Source of the DNA: Rhodanobacter thiooxydans
GTDB lineage: Bacteria > Pseudomonadota > Gammaproteobacteria > Xanthomonadales > Rhodanobacteraceae
Length of the DNA stretch: 64,000 bases
Assembly (NCBI RefSeq): GCF_021545845.1
Contig: NZ_CP088923.1
Coordinates: 3,038,001-3,102,000, forward strand
Reading direction: 5' to 3'
The notes under the pieces were generated by a model. It did no database searches, was not told the origin of the DNA, and worked only from the letters and a program-made list of their open reading frames with translations. Made by a program: the position numbers and the translations under genes. Positions 56,282-64,000 of the stretch are shown here, piece by piece (the stretch's first letter is position 1; each line of letters opens with the position of its first letter).

Positions 56282-58198
56282 TCAACGCCGCCGCCGGCCG
56301 TGGCGGGTTCGTCGCCAGCCATACAGCAGGCCCAGCAGCACCACCAACGCCGGCACCAGCACGATGTTGATGAACTTCAGGCGCAGGCCCAGTGCGTCGA
56401 TCTCGGCATTGAGCTGGTGCTGCACGTCGCGCAGTTCCTTGTTGATCGCCAGCTGGCGCTGGCGGAACTGTTCGATCTCGCGGCGCTGCTCGGTGGTGGC
56501 GGTGCTGGCATGACTGCCCTTGGCCGGCTGCAGTTCATCCAGCCGGCGGCGGGTGTCGGCCAGCTCCCGTTCCAGTTCGTGTTCCTTCTGCAGGAACTTC
56601 TGGTCGGCCACGTTGCGCAGCGCCTGTACCCGCGTGAACGGCCGTTGCGAGGTGGAGCGCCCGCGGATCGACAGCAACGCCGAGGAGCCGCTGAGGTTGT
56701 CCACCAGGTTGGTGACGAAATCCCCGTTGTTGGCGAACACCCGCATCATGGTCTGGCCGAGGATGGTCTGCGGCTCCACCCACAGCCGGTCGCTGAGCAG
56801 GTCGGTGTCGGCGACCAGGATCACCTCGGCATCCGGCGCCGACCTGGCGCGGTGGCCCGCCACGCCGGCACGCTCGGGGAACGCGCTGTCGAAGGTGCCA
56901 CGCAGGCGCGCCGCCAGCACGTAGTGCGCGTTGTCGGGCTTGTAATCCTGCAGCAGCGAGGTGGGGTCGCTGCTCGCGTCCAGCACCCGCTGGGTCGGCA
57001 CCACCTCGGCCTCGGCGCTGCTCTGCAGCAGCGGCAGCAGCCGCGCGTGCGCATTCGCAGCGAGGTCGAAGTAGCCGGCGGTGGACACGTTGATCCGCTG
57101 CAGGCTGGCGGTGACCACGTCGTTGCGGTTCAGCTCCTGCGTGCCCAGGTCGAGCATCGCCGGATGGTTGAGGCTGCTGCCGGCCAGTTCGATCTGCAGC
57201 GCGCGGGCGCGGTCCAGCACCACCTTGTGCGGGTCGTAGCTCACACCCCAGGCCTTGAACAACCGCGGCAGGTCCGAGCCGTGGTCGGGAAAGGTGGTGC
57301 TGTCCGGCGCATACGGCGAGGCGTCGAGCTCCGCATCAGGGTCGACGAACACCGCCAGGTGGCCGCCACGCAGCACGTACTGGTCGATCGCGTACTGCGC
57401 ATCGGGCGGCAGCCGCTTGGGGTGGATCAGCAGCAGCACCTTGATGTGCTCGTCGATGCTGCGCAACGTCGATGCATCCAGCGATTGCACGTCGAACAGC
57501 TGGCCCAACTGCTGCAACACCGCCCACGGCGGCGCGCCGAGCACCGGGTTGCCCTGCACCGGCAGCGAACTGATCACCCCAATCGGCGGCTTGCTGGTCT
57601 GGTTCAACTCGTACAGCAGCCTGGCGATGTCGTATTCCAGGAAGGCCTCGCGGGCCGGATCGAAGAACGCGATCGCCAGTGCCTTCTCCGGCATGCGATC
57701 GTCCATGGCCTCGTTCTCCAGGCCGCCGGACATGGCGCTGCCGGCCAGGCCGAAGAACACCCGCTCGCCGTTGCTGCCGCCGTTCGCTGCGGTCAGGCCG
57801 TTGTCCTCGGCGCTGGCCTCGTCGTCGGAATACGGCACCGGGTCGATGATCTGCAGCCGGATGCGCCCATGCGAACGCGCCACCATCTCCTGCAGCATCT
57901 CGCGTACGCGCTGCTCGTAGCTGCGTAGCTGCGGCAGGTCGCGGGTGGCGTGTTCGGAGAAGTACAGGGTCAGCCGCAACGGCCGCTGCAGCGTGTCGAC
58001 GATGTGCAGCGTGCCCGGCGTCAGCGTGTACAGCTTGTCGGTGGTGAGGTCGACCCGCGAGGCATGCAACCAGCGGCTGCTGGCCACGATCAGCGGCACG
58101 AACAGCAGCAGCAGCAGCGCCAGCGCACCGTACAGCGCACCGCGCCGGGTCAGGTGCAGCGGGGTGGCAAGCAGTCGATGCAGGCGCGAGCGGGGCAT
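56282..58198 (-). CDS. GldG-family auxiliary protein of an ABC transporter
   Basis: A 638-aa membrane-anchored protein. An N-terminal helix (GALYGALALLLLLFVPLIVASSRW, about 20-43) precedes a GldG/IFT52-like periplasmic domain (TPGTLHIVDTLQRPLRLTLYFSEHATRDLPQLRSYEQRVREML in parts, then LLLIHPKRLPPDAQYAIDQYVLRGGHLAVFVDPDAE). A coiled coil lies near 540-600 (KFLQKEHELERELADTRRRLDEL, QRREIEQFRQRQLAINKELRDVQHQLNAEID). A final helix (FINIVLVPALVVLLGLLYGW, about 608-627) ends in a basic tail. It forms an operon with the permease and ATPase (58203, 58934). The transported substrate is unknown. Confidence 0.88.
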   Translation of the reverse strand: MPRSRLHRLLATPLHLTRRGALYGALALLLLLFVPLIVASSRWLHASRVDLTTDKLYTLTPGTLHIVDTLQRPLRLTLYFSEHATRDLPQLRSYEQRVREMLQEMVARSHGRIRLQIIDPVPYSDDEASAEDNGLTAANGGSNGERVFFGLAGSAMSGGLENEAMDDRMPEKALAIAFFDPAREAFLEYDIARLLYELNQTSKPPIGVISSLPVQGNPVLGAPPWAVLQQLGQLFDVQSLDASTLRSIDEHIKVLLLIHPKRLPPDAQYAIDQYVLRGGHLAVFVDPDAELDASPYAPDSTTFPDHGSDLPRLFKAWGVSYDPHKVVLDRARALQIELAGSSLNHPAMLDLGTQELNRNDVVTASLQRINVSTAGYFDLAANAHARLLPLLQSSAEAEVVPTQRVLDASSDPTSLLQDYKPDNAHYVLAARLRGTFDSAFPERAGVAGHRARSAPDAEVILVADTDLLSDRLWVEPQTILGQTMMRVFANNGDFVTNLVDNLSGSSALLSIRGRSTSQRPFTRVQALRNVADQKFLQKEHELERELADTRRRLDELQPAKGSHASTATTEQRREIEQFRQRQLAINKELRDVQHQLNAEIDALGLRLKFINIVLVPALVVLLGLLYGWRRTRHGRRRR

Positions 58199-58202
58199 GG
58201 CG

Positions 58203-58937
58203 TCAGCGCGTCCGCTTCAGGTCGAGCAGCAACACGCCGGCGGCCAGCCAGCCGAGCGTGCTGAGCAGGAAATAGATCAGGTCGCGCGCGTCCAGCACGC
58301 CGCGTGCGATCGCCTCGAAGTGCCGCAGCATGGACAGGTGCGCCACCGCGTTGATCAGTTTGCGCGGCAGCGTGCCGGAGAAGAAATCCAGCACCTGCGG
58401 CTGGCCAACCAGAATCAGCAGCACGCATACCAGCGCAGTCAGGATGAACGCCACCACCTGGCTGCGGGTCAGCGCGGACAGGCAGGCGCCGATCGCCACG
58501 AAGCTGCCGGCCATCAGCCAGCTGCCCAGGTAGCCGGCCAGGATCACGCCGTTGTCCGGCGAGCCGAGGTAGTTGACGGTGATCCAGATCGGAAAGGTCA
58601 GCAGCAAGGCCAGCCCGATGAACAGCCATGCGGCGAGGAACTTGCCCAGCATCGCCTGCCACAGCGTCAGCGGCAGGGTCAGCAGCAGTTCCAGCGTGCC
58701 GCCCTTGGCTTCCTCCGCCCACATGCGCATGGTGATCGCCGGCACCAGGATCAGGTACAGCCACGGATGCATGGTGAAGAACGGCTGCAGGTCGGCCTGG
58801 CCGCGCTCGTAGAAGTCGCCCGCATAGAAGGTGAGGATGCCGGCCAGCACCAGGAAGATCACCAGGAACACGTACGCCACCGGCGTCACGAAGTAGCTGC
58901 GCAGCTCGCGCCGCAATACCGCATTGACCGGACTCAT
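58203..58937 (-). CDS. ABC-2 type permease (GldF-like)
   Basis: A 244-aa membrane permease with six predicted helices. It starts with VLRRELRSYFVTPVAYVFLVIFLVLAG (about 7-33). The cytoplasmic coupling segment MRMWAEEAKGGTLELLLTLPLTLWQAMLGKFLAA near 71-104 is the classic ABC-2 signature. It is linked to the ATPase by a four-base overlap and to the GldG gene by a four-base gap, so the three act as one transporter. Confidence 0.92.
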   Translation of the reverse strand: MSPVNAVLRRELRSYFVTPVAYVFLVIFLVLAGILTFYAGDFYERGQADLQPFFTMHPWLYLILVPAITMRMWAEEAKGGTLELLLTLPLTLWQAMLGKFLAAWLFIGLALLLTFPIWITVNYLGSPDNGVILAGYLGSWLMAGSFVAIGACLSALTRSQVVAFILTALVCVLLILVGQPQVLDFFSGTLPRKLINAVAHLSMLRHFEAIARGVLDARDLIYFLLSTLGWLAAGVLLLDLKRTR

Positions 58938-59875
58938 GCGCGCCCCTCCGCGACGTCGCCGCCGGTGGTGATCTGGCGGAACACCTCGTCCAGCCGGCCG
59001 CGCTCGAGCTGGATCTCCGACACCTCCAGGCCCTGCTCGCGCAGCAGCGTCTCCACCGGCTCCAGCACCCGCGCACCCGGCTTCGGGAACACCGTGATGC
59101 GGCCGTCCAGCGGATCCACCTCGATCGCCGCCACCTGCGGCAGGCGGCCCAGCATTTCCTGCGACATGCCGCTGCCCGGCGCACTGAACGACACCGCGCC
59201 GTGATAGCGCGAGCGCGCCTCCAGTTCGGCCGGGGTGGCGTCGGCGAGCAGCTTGCCGCGGGCAATGATCACCACCCGGTTGCACAGCGCGTGCACCTCC
59301 TCCAGCAGGTGGGTGGAGATCAGGATGGTGCGGTCGCGCGCCATCACGTCGATCAGCTGGCGCACCGCGTGCTTCTGGTTCGGGTCGAGGCCATCGGTGG
59401 GTTCGTCCAGCATCAGCACCGGCGGGTCGTGCAGGATCGCCTGGGCCAGCCCGACGCGCCGGCGCAGGCCCTTCGACAGCGTGTCGATGCACAAGCCCAG
59501 CACTTCCTCCAGCTGCAACTGCTGCACCACCGCGTCGAAGCGGCGGTAAGCGGCCTCGCCGCTCAGCCCGCGCATGCGCGCGATGAACTGCAGGAATTCG
59601 CGCACGGTCATCTCGCCGTAGCTCGGCGCGCCTTCGGGCAAATAGCCCAGGGCGCGCTTGGCCTGCAGCGGCTCGCGGCCGACATCGTGCCCGCACACCC
59701 GCGCGGTGCCCGAGCTGGGCACCAGGAACCCGGCGATCATGCGCATCGCGGTGGACTTGCCCGCGCCGTTGGGTCCGAGCAGCCCCAGCACCTGCCCCGG
59801 CTCGACACGGATGCTCAGCGCATCCACTGCGGTCAGGTTGCCATAGCGTCGGGTGAGCTGGTCGGTTTCGATCAT
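58934..59875 (-). CDS. ABC transporter ATP-binding protein (GldA-like)
   Basis: A 313-aa ATPase. Walker A GPNGAGKST near 34-42, signature LSKGLRRRVGLAQAI near 136-150 (LSKGL variant typical of this subfamily), Walker B VLMLDEPTDGLDP near 156-168, and H-loop ISTHLLEEV near 190-198 are all intact. The C-terminal 90 residues (YHGAVSFSAPG..., DEVFRQITTG) form the DUF4162-like regulatory domain. It heads the operon ATPase-permease-GldG. The export substrate is unknown; GldAFG homologues in non-gliding bacteria are uncharacterised. Confidence 0.93.
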   Translation of the reverse strand: MIETDQLTRRYGNLTAVDALSIRVEPGQVLGLLGPNGAGKSTAMRMIAGFLVPSSGTARVCGHDVGREPLQAKRALGYLPEGAPSYGEMTVREFLQFIARMRGLSGEAAYRRFDAVVQQLQLEEVLGLCIDTLSKGLRRRVGLAQAILHDPPVLMLDEPTDGLDPNQKHAVRQLIDVMARDRTILISTHLLEEVHALCNRVVIIARGKLLADATPAELEARSRYHGAVSFSAPGSGMSQEMLGRLPQVAAIEVDPLDGRITVFPKPGARVLEPVETLLREQGLEVSEIQLERGRLDEVFRQITTGGDVAEGRA

Positions 59876-59983
59876 GTCCGATGGTGGGCTGGGCGGGTGC
59901 GCGCATGGCGCGGGCGAACCCGCCTGCCGTCGCCGCGGATCGCCCCGCAATGTACCGCAAGACGCCGGCTCGCGGCCCGAATA

Positions 59984-60014
59984 GAAAAAGGCCCTTCCGA
60001 ACGGAAGGGCCTTT
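59984..60014 (-). terminator. Strong intrinsic terminator of the SRPBCC gene
   Basis: On the minus strand a 13-bp GAAAGGCCCTTCC stem and its complement with loop GTTC ends in a run of five T, 23 bases after the stop codon at 60037. This is a textbook rho-independent terminator. Confidence 0.88.
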
Positions 60015-60036
60015 CATGCGCCGCAGCGATGCCGGC

Positions 60037-61404
60037 TTACTTGCCCGCGCTGGCCGCCGCGGCCGGCTTGGCGGCGCTGGCGGCCGGTGCCGGGGCGGAG
60101 CCCGCTGCGGCCGGGGCGCCCTCGTCGAGCGTCGGCGGCTGCAGGCCGGCTTCCTGCTCCGGCGTGTGCTCCGGCGCGTTGCTGATCGGCAGGAACACGT
60201 TGTACTTGGCGTAGGCGGTGATGTTGCCGCCGGCATCCTTCACTTCCGGCGTGGCGATCACGTCGTACGGGCGGTTGACCACCTCGTCGTACTTGTAGCC
60301 GTGGGTCTGCGCGTAGGCCTTGAGCATGTCGCGGGTCTGCGGCACGCCGGCGAAGGTGCCGGTCCACACGCCCTTCAACGCCGCGCCGCCGAAGGCCAGC
60401 GTGGCGCGCACGTTGCCGTCCACCACCAGGCGGCCGTAGCGGTCGCGGCTGCCGGCGGCGGCGTTGGCGTCCGCGGCGACAGCGGCGCTGCTGGCCTCGG
60501 CCGGCGCGCCGGCGGCATCCAGCGCGGGCGGCGTCGCCGCGGTCAGCTGCTCGCTCTGGCCGTTGATGGTCAGCGTGCTGGAGTCGATCGGGAACGCCAC
60601 GTCGAAGCTGTAGGTCTGGTCGCCGTAGTTGGTGGTGATCAGGATGCGCGAGCCGGTGACGTTCACGCCGAGCTTCTTGGCGGCCGCCTGGATTTCAGTA
60701 TTGGCCTTGGCGATGGCGTCTTCCACCGCCTCCATGCCGTCCTTGCGCTGGATCGAGGTGGACACCAGCAGCACCGGAGTGGGCTGGGTCTGTTCGATGT
60801 ACGGGATCAGCTGGCTGTAGTCGATGTTCGGCACGCCGGCCAGCACGTTCTGCAGGTTGTTCAGGCTGAACTGGATGAACGAGTCCGGATCGCCGTGGAT
60901 GTACAGGTTGGCGAAGCGGTTGACCAGGTTCCAGCCGTAGGCGACGTCATACGACCAGGTGACCTGGGTCAGCTGGCCGCGGCTGCCCTGGCGCTCCAGG
61001 TCCAGCGTGAAATGCTTGTCCAGGCCGCGCCAGCTGTTGTCCAGGTTCCAGACGATGCTGGCGGACTTGGTGTTGCTGTCGATCTTGTTGAAATCCGGGG
61101 TGGCGCTGGCAATGGTCAGGCCGCCTTTGCCGACCTTCGGGTCGGTACTGGCCCAGCTGATCTCGGCGCCCGGGCCGTAGGTCTTGCCAGAGAAGCTGAA
61201 CTCGATGCGCGGGTCGTACGAGCGCAGCACCGAGTAGTCGGGCAGCCGCCGGTAGTTGTTGAGCACGTCGTAGACCTGCCGCATGTCCTTGCCGACGACC
61301 AGCTGGCGTTCCACGTGGCCACTGCCGGGCATGACCACAGCCGCCAGGACGCCGATGACCGCCACAATGACCAGGGCAGCAAGAAATTCAAAGACACGCA
61401 TCAT
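60037..61404 (-). CDS. SRPBCC-domain membrane-anchored protein
   Basis: A 455-aa protein. One N-terminal helix (FLAALVIVAVIGVLAAVVM, about 7-25) anchors a domain of about 150 residues with the SRPBCC/polyketide-cyclase layout: VERQLVVGKDMRQVYDVLNNYRRLPDYSVL near 31-60, then ISWASTDPKVGKGGLTIASA and WRGLDKHFTLDLE. A second domain (180-415) is repetitive in form, with two GyrI-like or SOUL-like halves (IQRKDGMEAVEDAIAKANTEI, RDMLKAYAQTHGYKYDEVVNRPYDV). The C-terminal 45 residues are Ala/Pro-rich. Tandem ATGs start the gene after GGAGAACTCTGG. A role in lipid or ligand binding in the periplasm is inferred. Confidence 0.78.
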   Translation of the reverse strand: MMRVFEFLAALVIVAVIGVLAAVVMPGSGHVERQLVVGKDMRQVYDVLNNYRRLPDYSVLRSYDPRIEFSFSGKTYGPGAEISWASTDPKVGKGGLTIASATPDFNKIDSNTKSASIVWNLDNSWRGLDKHFTLDLERQGSRGQLTQVTWSYDVAYGWNLVNRFANLYIHGDPDSFIQFSLNNLQNVLAGVPNIDYSQLIPYIEQTQPTPVLLVSTSIQRKDGMEAVEDAIAKANTEIQAAAKKLGVNVTGSRILITTNYGDQTYSFDVAFPIDSSTLTINGQSEQLTAATPPALDAAGAPAEASSAAVAADANAAAGSRDRYGRLVVDGNVRATLAFGGAALKGVWTGTFAGVPQTRDMLKAYAQTHGYKYDEVVNRPYDVIATPEVKDAGGNITAYAKYNVFLPISNAPEHTPEQEAGLQPPTLDEGAPAAAGSAPAPAASAAKPAAAASAGK

Positions 61405-61629
61405 TCCAGAGTTCTCCGAAGCGTCTTTACGCCATACCTAGATTAGGGTTGCCCCAGCCGTCCACGCGGGCCCGCCCGAGGGTTCACCCGTAGGCCACGG
61501 CAGGGGGTCGGCAAACGCCGAAGCAACGGATGTTACTTGCTCGCGGGCCGGAACGCTATCGCCCGTCGCATGCCATCCGGAAGGCCAAAAGCGGGCCACG
61601 GCGTGGCCGCCGCAGCGGCCCCGATCGCC

Positions 61630-62271
61630 TCAGACGATGCCCATTTCCAGCGCCTTCAGCACGGCACGGGTGCGGTCGCGCACGCCGAGCTTGGACAGGA
61701 TGTTGGACACGTGGTTCTTCACCGTGCCCTCGGCCACCTTCAGCGAGTTGGCGATCTCCTTGTTGCTGTAGCCGCCGGACAGCAGGCGCAGGATCTCGGT
61801 CTCGCGCTCGGTCAGCGGGTCGGGCTGCTCCAGGCTGGTGAAGCTGTTCTGCATCCGCGCCACCCCGGCCATCAGCCGCTGGGTAACCATCGGCGCCACC
61901 AGCGAGCCGCCGCCGGCCACGGTGCGCACCGCCTCGACCAGCTGTTCCAGCGAGACGTCCTTCAGCAGATAGCCGCGCGCGCCGGCCTTGAGCCCCTGCA
62001 GCACCAGCTGGTCGTCGTCGAAGGTGGTCAGGATGATCGTCGGCGGCAGCTCGTTGCGGGCGGACAGCGCCTGCAGCACCTCCAGCCCGCTCATGTTCGG
62101 CATGCGCAGGTCCAGTAGCACCACGTCCGGCTTGACCCGCGGAATGTCCTGCACGGCCTGGGCGCCGTCGGCGCACTCGGCCACCACGCGGATGTCCTCG
62201 GCGAGGTCGAGCAGCGAGCGAACCCCCTGGCGCACCAGATTCTGGTCGTCGACGAGACAAACGGAAATCAT
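61630..62271 (-). CDS. NarL/LuxR-family response regulator
   Basis: A 213-aa two-component response regulator. The receiver domain has acidic pocket DD (8-9), phospho-acceptor Asp in DVVLLDLRMPNMSG near 49-62, Thr in TIILTTFDDD near 78, and Lys in GYLLKDV near 101. The LuxR-type HTH is LTERETEILRLLSGGYSNKEIANSLKVAEGTVKNHVSNILSKLGVRDRTRAV, about 150-200. GAGGATCC precedes the ATG at 62271. It pairs with the DesK-like kinase 104 bases upstream on the same strand. Confidence 0.95.
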   Translation of the reverse strand: MISVCLVDDQNLVRQGVRSLLDLAEDIRVVAECADGAQAVQDIPRVKPDVVLLDLRMPNMSGLEVLQALSARNELPPTIILTTFDDDQLVLQGLKAGARGYLLKDVSLEQLVEAVRTVAGGGSLVAPMVTQRLMAGVARMQNSFTSLEQPDPLTERETEILRLLSGGYSNKEIANSLKVAEGTVKNHVSNILSKLGVRDRTRAVLKALEMGIV

Positions 62272-62375
62272 CGCGGATCCTCGGGCAGACATGACTCAAG
62301 AAAGTGATGTTGACAGCCACCGGGCCGGACCGCTGCCGACACCGGCGCATTTTTGCGCGCCGCGCGGCTGCCAGA

Positions 62376-63599
62376 TTACGACACATTCAGCGCCGGCGGC
62401 TCAAGCCGGGTCGGCGCGTGCGCCAGTGCGATGTGCTCACCCAGCGGCAGCCGCACGGTCAATGCAAAGCCCTGGCTGAGGCCGGTGTCCAGCACCACGC
62501 TGCCGCCAAATTCGGCCAGCCGCTCGCGCATGCCGGACAGGCCGTTGCCCGGCTCGACGTTCTCCGCGCCGCGGCCGTCGTCGCGCGCGTGCAGGCCGAG
62601 CAGGTTTTCCCCCGCGTAGGCGAAGTTCAGCCACAGGTTGCGCGCGCCGGCGTGCTTGGCGGTGTTGGTGATGATTTCCTGCGCGCAGCGCAGCAGCACC
62701 TGCGCGCGGCGCGGGTCCTCCACGCTGAAGCGCGGCGGCATGATCACGTGCACATTCAGGCCGGGCACGCCTTCGGTGAGGCTGCGCAGCGCCTGGGTCA
62801 GGTCGATCGCATCGTCCTGGCGCAGCTCGCTGACCACCTCGCGCACGTCGGCCAGCAGCAGCTTGGCCGTACCCTGTGCCTTGCGCACGTGCGCGCACGC
62901 CGCCTCGTTGCTGAGGTGGCTGGCCACTTCGAGGTTCAGGCTCAGCGCGGTCAGGTGGTGGCCGATCAGGTCGTGCAGGTCGCGCGCGATGCGCATGCGC
63001 TCGGCGATCCGGCTGGACTCGGCCAGCAGCGCGCGGGTGGCGCGCAACTCGGAGTTCAGCCGACGCTGCACCTCGCGCTGCTCGGCCTGCTGGCTGGCCA
63101 CGGTCGAGGTGATGAACACCAGCACCGAGATGCCCAGGTAGATGCTGGCCTGGATGAAGCCCACCGCGATACTGTGGTCGTATTCGGGGAAGGTGGCGAA
63201 CACCGCCACCAGGCTCAGGTGCTGCAGCACCAGCCAGGAAGCGGCGAGCCAGAACGGCAGCAGCCACGGCAGCACCAGCGAGGCCACCACCATCAGCATC
63301 GCCGACAGGCCGCTGTGGCTGTACCAGCCCACCGCGACGGCCGCCGCGGTCATCAGGGTCAGCCCCAGCAATTTCAGCCCCGGATAGCGGCGCGAACCGA
63401 GGTTGCTGGTCAGCAGCCAGTACATCAGGCCGAAGATCAGGTAGCACAGCGTCCACAGCAGCAACGAGAAGTTCGGGCGATGCAGCTGGTCGAGCCTTTC
63501 GGTGGCCCAGCTGGTGACCAGCGGCGTGCCCGCCGACAGGTAGGTGAAGAAGCCCGCATAGCGGAGCAGGCGGATGTGGTTGATGAATGGCCAGCGCAT
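62376..63599 (-). CDS. DesK-like sensor histidine kinase
   Basis: A 407-aa membrane kinase. Five to six hydrophobic segments lie between 10 and 165. A coiled-coil linker (ASQQAEQREVQRRLNSELRATRALLAESSRIAERM) leads to the HisKA_3 box RMRIARDLHDLIGHHLTALSLNLE near 200-223, with the phospho-acceptor His in DLHD. The HATPase domain has CAQEIITNTAKHAGARN (N box), ARDDGRGAENVEPGNGLSGMRERL (G boxes, about 340-365) and a final RLPLG. Xanthomonadales homologues may sense membrane fluidity or envelope state; the signal is unknown here. Confidence 0.92.
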   Translation of the reverse strand: MRWPFINHIRLLRYAGFFTYLSAGTPLVTSWATERLDQLHRPNFSLLLWTLCYLIFGLMYWLLTSNLGSRRYPGLKLLGLTLMTAAAVAVGWYSHSGLSAMLMVVASLVLPWLLPFWLAASWLVLQHLSLVAVFATFPEYDHSIAVGFIQASIYLGISVLVFITSTVASQQAEQREVQRRLNSELRATRALLAESSRIAERMRIARDLHDLIGHHLTALSLNLEVASHLSNEAACAHVRKAQGTAKLLLADVREVVSELRQDDAIDLTQALRSLTEGVPGLNVHVIMPPRFSVEDPRRAQVLLRCAQEIITNTAKHAGARNLWLNFAYAGENLLGLHARDDGRGAENVEPGNGLSGMRERLAEFGGSVVLDTGLSQGFALTVRLPLGEHIALAHAPTRLEPPALNVS

Positions 63600-63682
63600 C
63601 CGCGCATCATTGGTCGTGACGGGGCTTCGCGCAATGCGCGGGAAGTCATGCCGCGGGCGACGATGCCGGCTTTACGAAGCTT

Positions 63683-63707
63683 TTACATGTGCCCTTGCGA
63701 GATGTAA
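63683..63707. promoter_or_regulatory. TTACAT-N13-ATGTAA dyad in a divergent promoter region
   Basis: A perfect six-base dyad with 13-base spacing lies between the kinase gene and the divergent acetyltransferase gene. The half-sites are about 1.8 helical turns apart centre to centre. A CATAAT hexamer at 63725 is a likely -10 for the plus-strand gene. The dyad could be an operator for the adjacent response regulator. Confidence 0.4.
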
Positions 63708-63791
63708 GGCTCACGGCCGCATGTCATAATGGGCCATTGCGCGAGGCTGTGGCCCGACCTCGCACCCGAATCCACCATTGCGGAGCAACGA

Positions 63792-64000
63792 ATGGCCCTT
63801 GCCATCCGCGACGTGCGCGAGCACGACCTGGATGCCGTACTGGCGCTCAACAATGCCGCCGGTCGCTCCATCCTCGCCCTCGATGCGGCCCAGCTGCGCT
63901 ATTTCTACGAGCACGCCGAGTATTTCCGCGTGGCCGAGATCGACGGCCACCTGGCCGGGTTCCTGATCGCCTTGCGCGAAGGCGGCGACTACGCCAGCCC
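63792..64000 (+). CDS. GNAT-family N-acetyltransferase (partial, runs off the window)
   Basis: The first 69 codons of an acetyltransferase are present; the 3' part lies beyond the window. MALAIRDVREHDLDAVLALNNAAGRSILALDAAQLRYFYEHAEYFRVAEIDGHLAGFLIAL (in parts) matches the beta1-alpha1-alpha2-beta2-beta3 start of GNAT folds. GGAG lies seven bases before the ATG. The acetyl-CoA-binding motif A is not yet reached, so the assignment rests on the N-terminal half only. Confidence 0.75.
   Translation, partial: MALAIRDVREHDLDAVLALNNAAGRSILALDAAQLRYFYEHAEYFRVAEIDGHLAGFLIALREGGDYAS

Overview
The window is high-GC chromosomal DNA from a gammaproteobacterium. The best match is the order Xanthomonadales, probably Rhodanobacteraceae (Rhodanobacter/Dyella-like). 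The evidence is the gene content (NrsF-coupled ECF sigma factor, SPFH/Arc/CPBP operon, EgtB/EgtD pair, GluQ, PurT, Bpt arginyltransferase), TAGAAT-type -10 boxes close to start codons, and many dispersed REP-like palindromes with GTAGGAGC or CCGGC cores. The assignment is an inference from families; no rRNA gene is present. No tRNA, CRISPR array, prophage or plasmid genes were seen. The only intact mobile element is one IS4-family insertion sequence.

Layout. 1-7 kb: chaperone/protease genes htpG and htpX, gluQ, an acetoacetyl-CoA reductase, a secreted Sel1-like protein and tcdA. 7-16 kb: a c'-type cytochrome, Mpo1-like membrane protein, pirin with an Old Yellow Enzyme, an alpha/beta hydrolase, two cold-shock genes with long leaders, YcaQ DNA glycosylase, small secreted proteins and phospholipase PldA. 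15.7-20.8 kb: FKBP isomerase, glutathione peroxidase, the metNIQ methionine importer and pncB. 20.84-20.97 kb holds a probable small RNA with C-rich loops. 21-29 kb: a c-type cytochrome, a Zn aminopeptidase lipoprotein, an H1-like basic protein, rhomboid protease, PhzF-like isomerase, a beta-hydroxyacid dehydrogenase-like enzyme, a decapitated BaiN/YhiN flavoprotein and yajQ.

28.8-33.7 kb is an envelope redox-repair locus. An ECF sigma factor and its NrsF-type membrane anti-sigma factor diverge from a DipZ-type thiol-redox protein and a Tat-exported MsrB. Both divergent promoters carry the same -35/-10 pattern, GTAAC(C/G)-N16-CGAA. trxC follows after a small membrane protein. 33.7-40 kb: a LysR/LysE pair, FMN reductase, S10 carboxypeptidase and ergothioneine genes egtB-egtD. 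40.6-42.0 kb: the IS4 element, inserted in the loop of a bidirectional terminator with a 10-bp target duplication.

42-51 kb: rlmKL with an overlapping small hydrolase, an AmpD-like amidase, tesB, a small tail-anchored protein, bpt, a GltS-like FMN protein preceded by three 36-bp tandem repeats, and purT. 51.2-53.2 kb: an SPFH-Arc-CPBP operon behind an AT-rich GATATC dyad. 53.6-56.2 kb: DUF423, then SCO, PCuAC and CtaG-type copper delivery to cytochrome oxidase. 56.3-59.9 kb: a GldA/F/G-type ABC transporter operon. 60-64 kb: an SRPBCC-domain membrane protein, a NarL/DesK-type two-component system and the start of a GNAT acetyltransferase cut by the window edge.

Starts were chosen from ribosome-binding sites and family alignment recalled from memory, so several differ from the longest possible reading frame.
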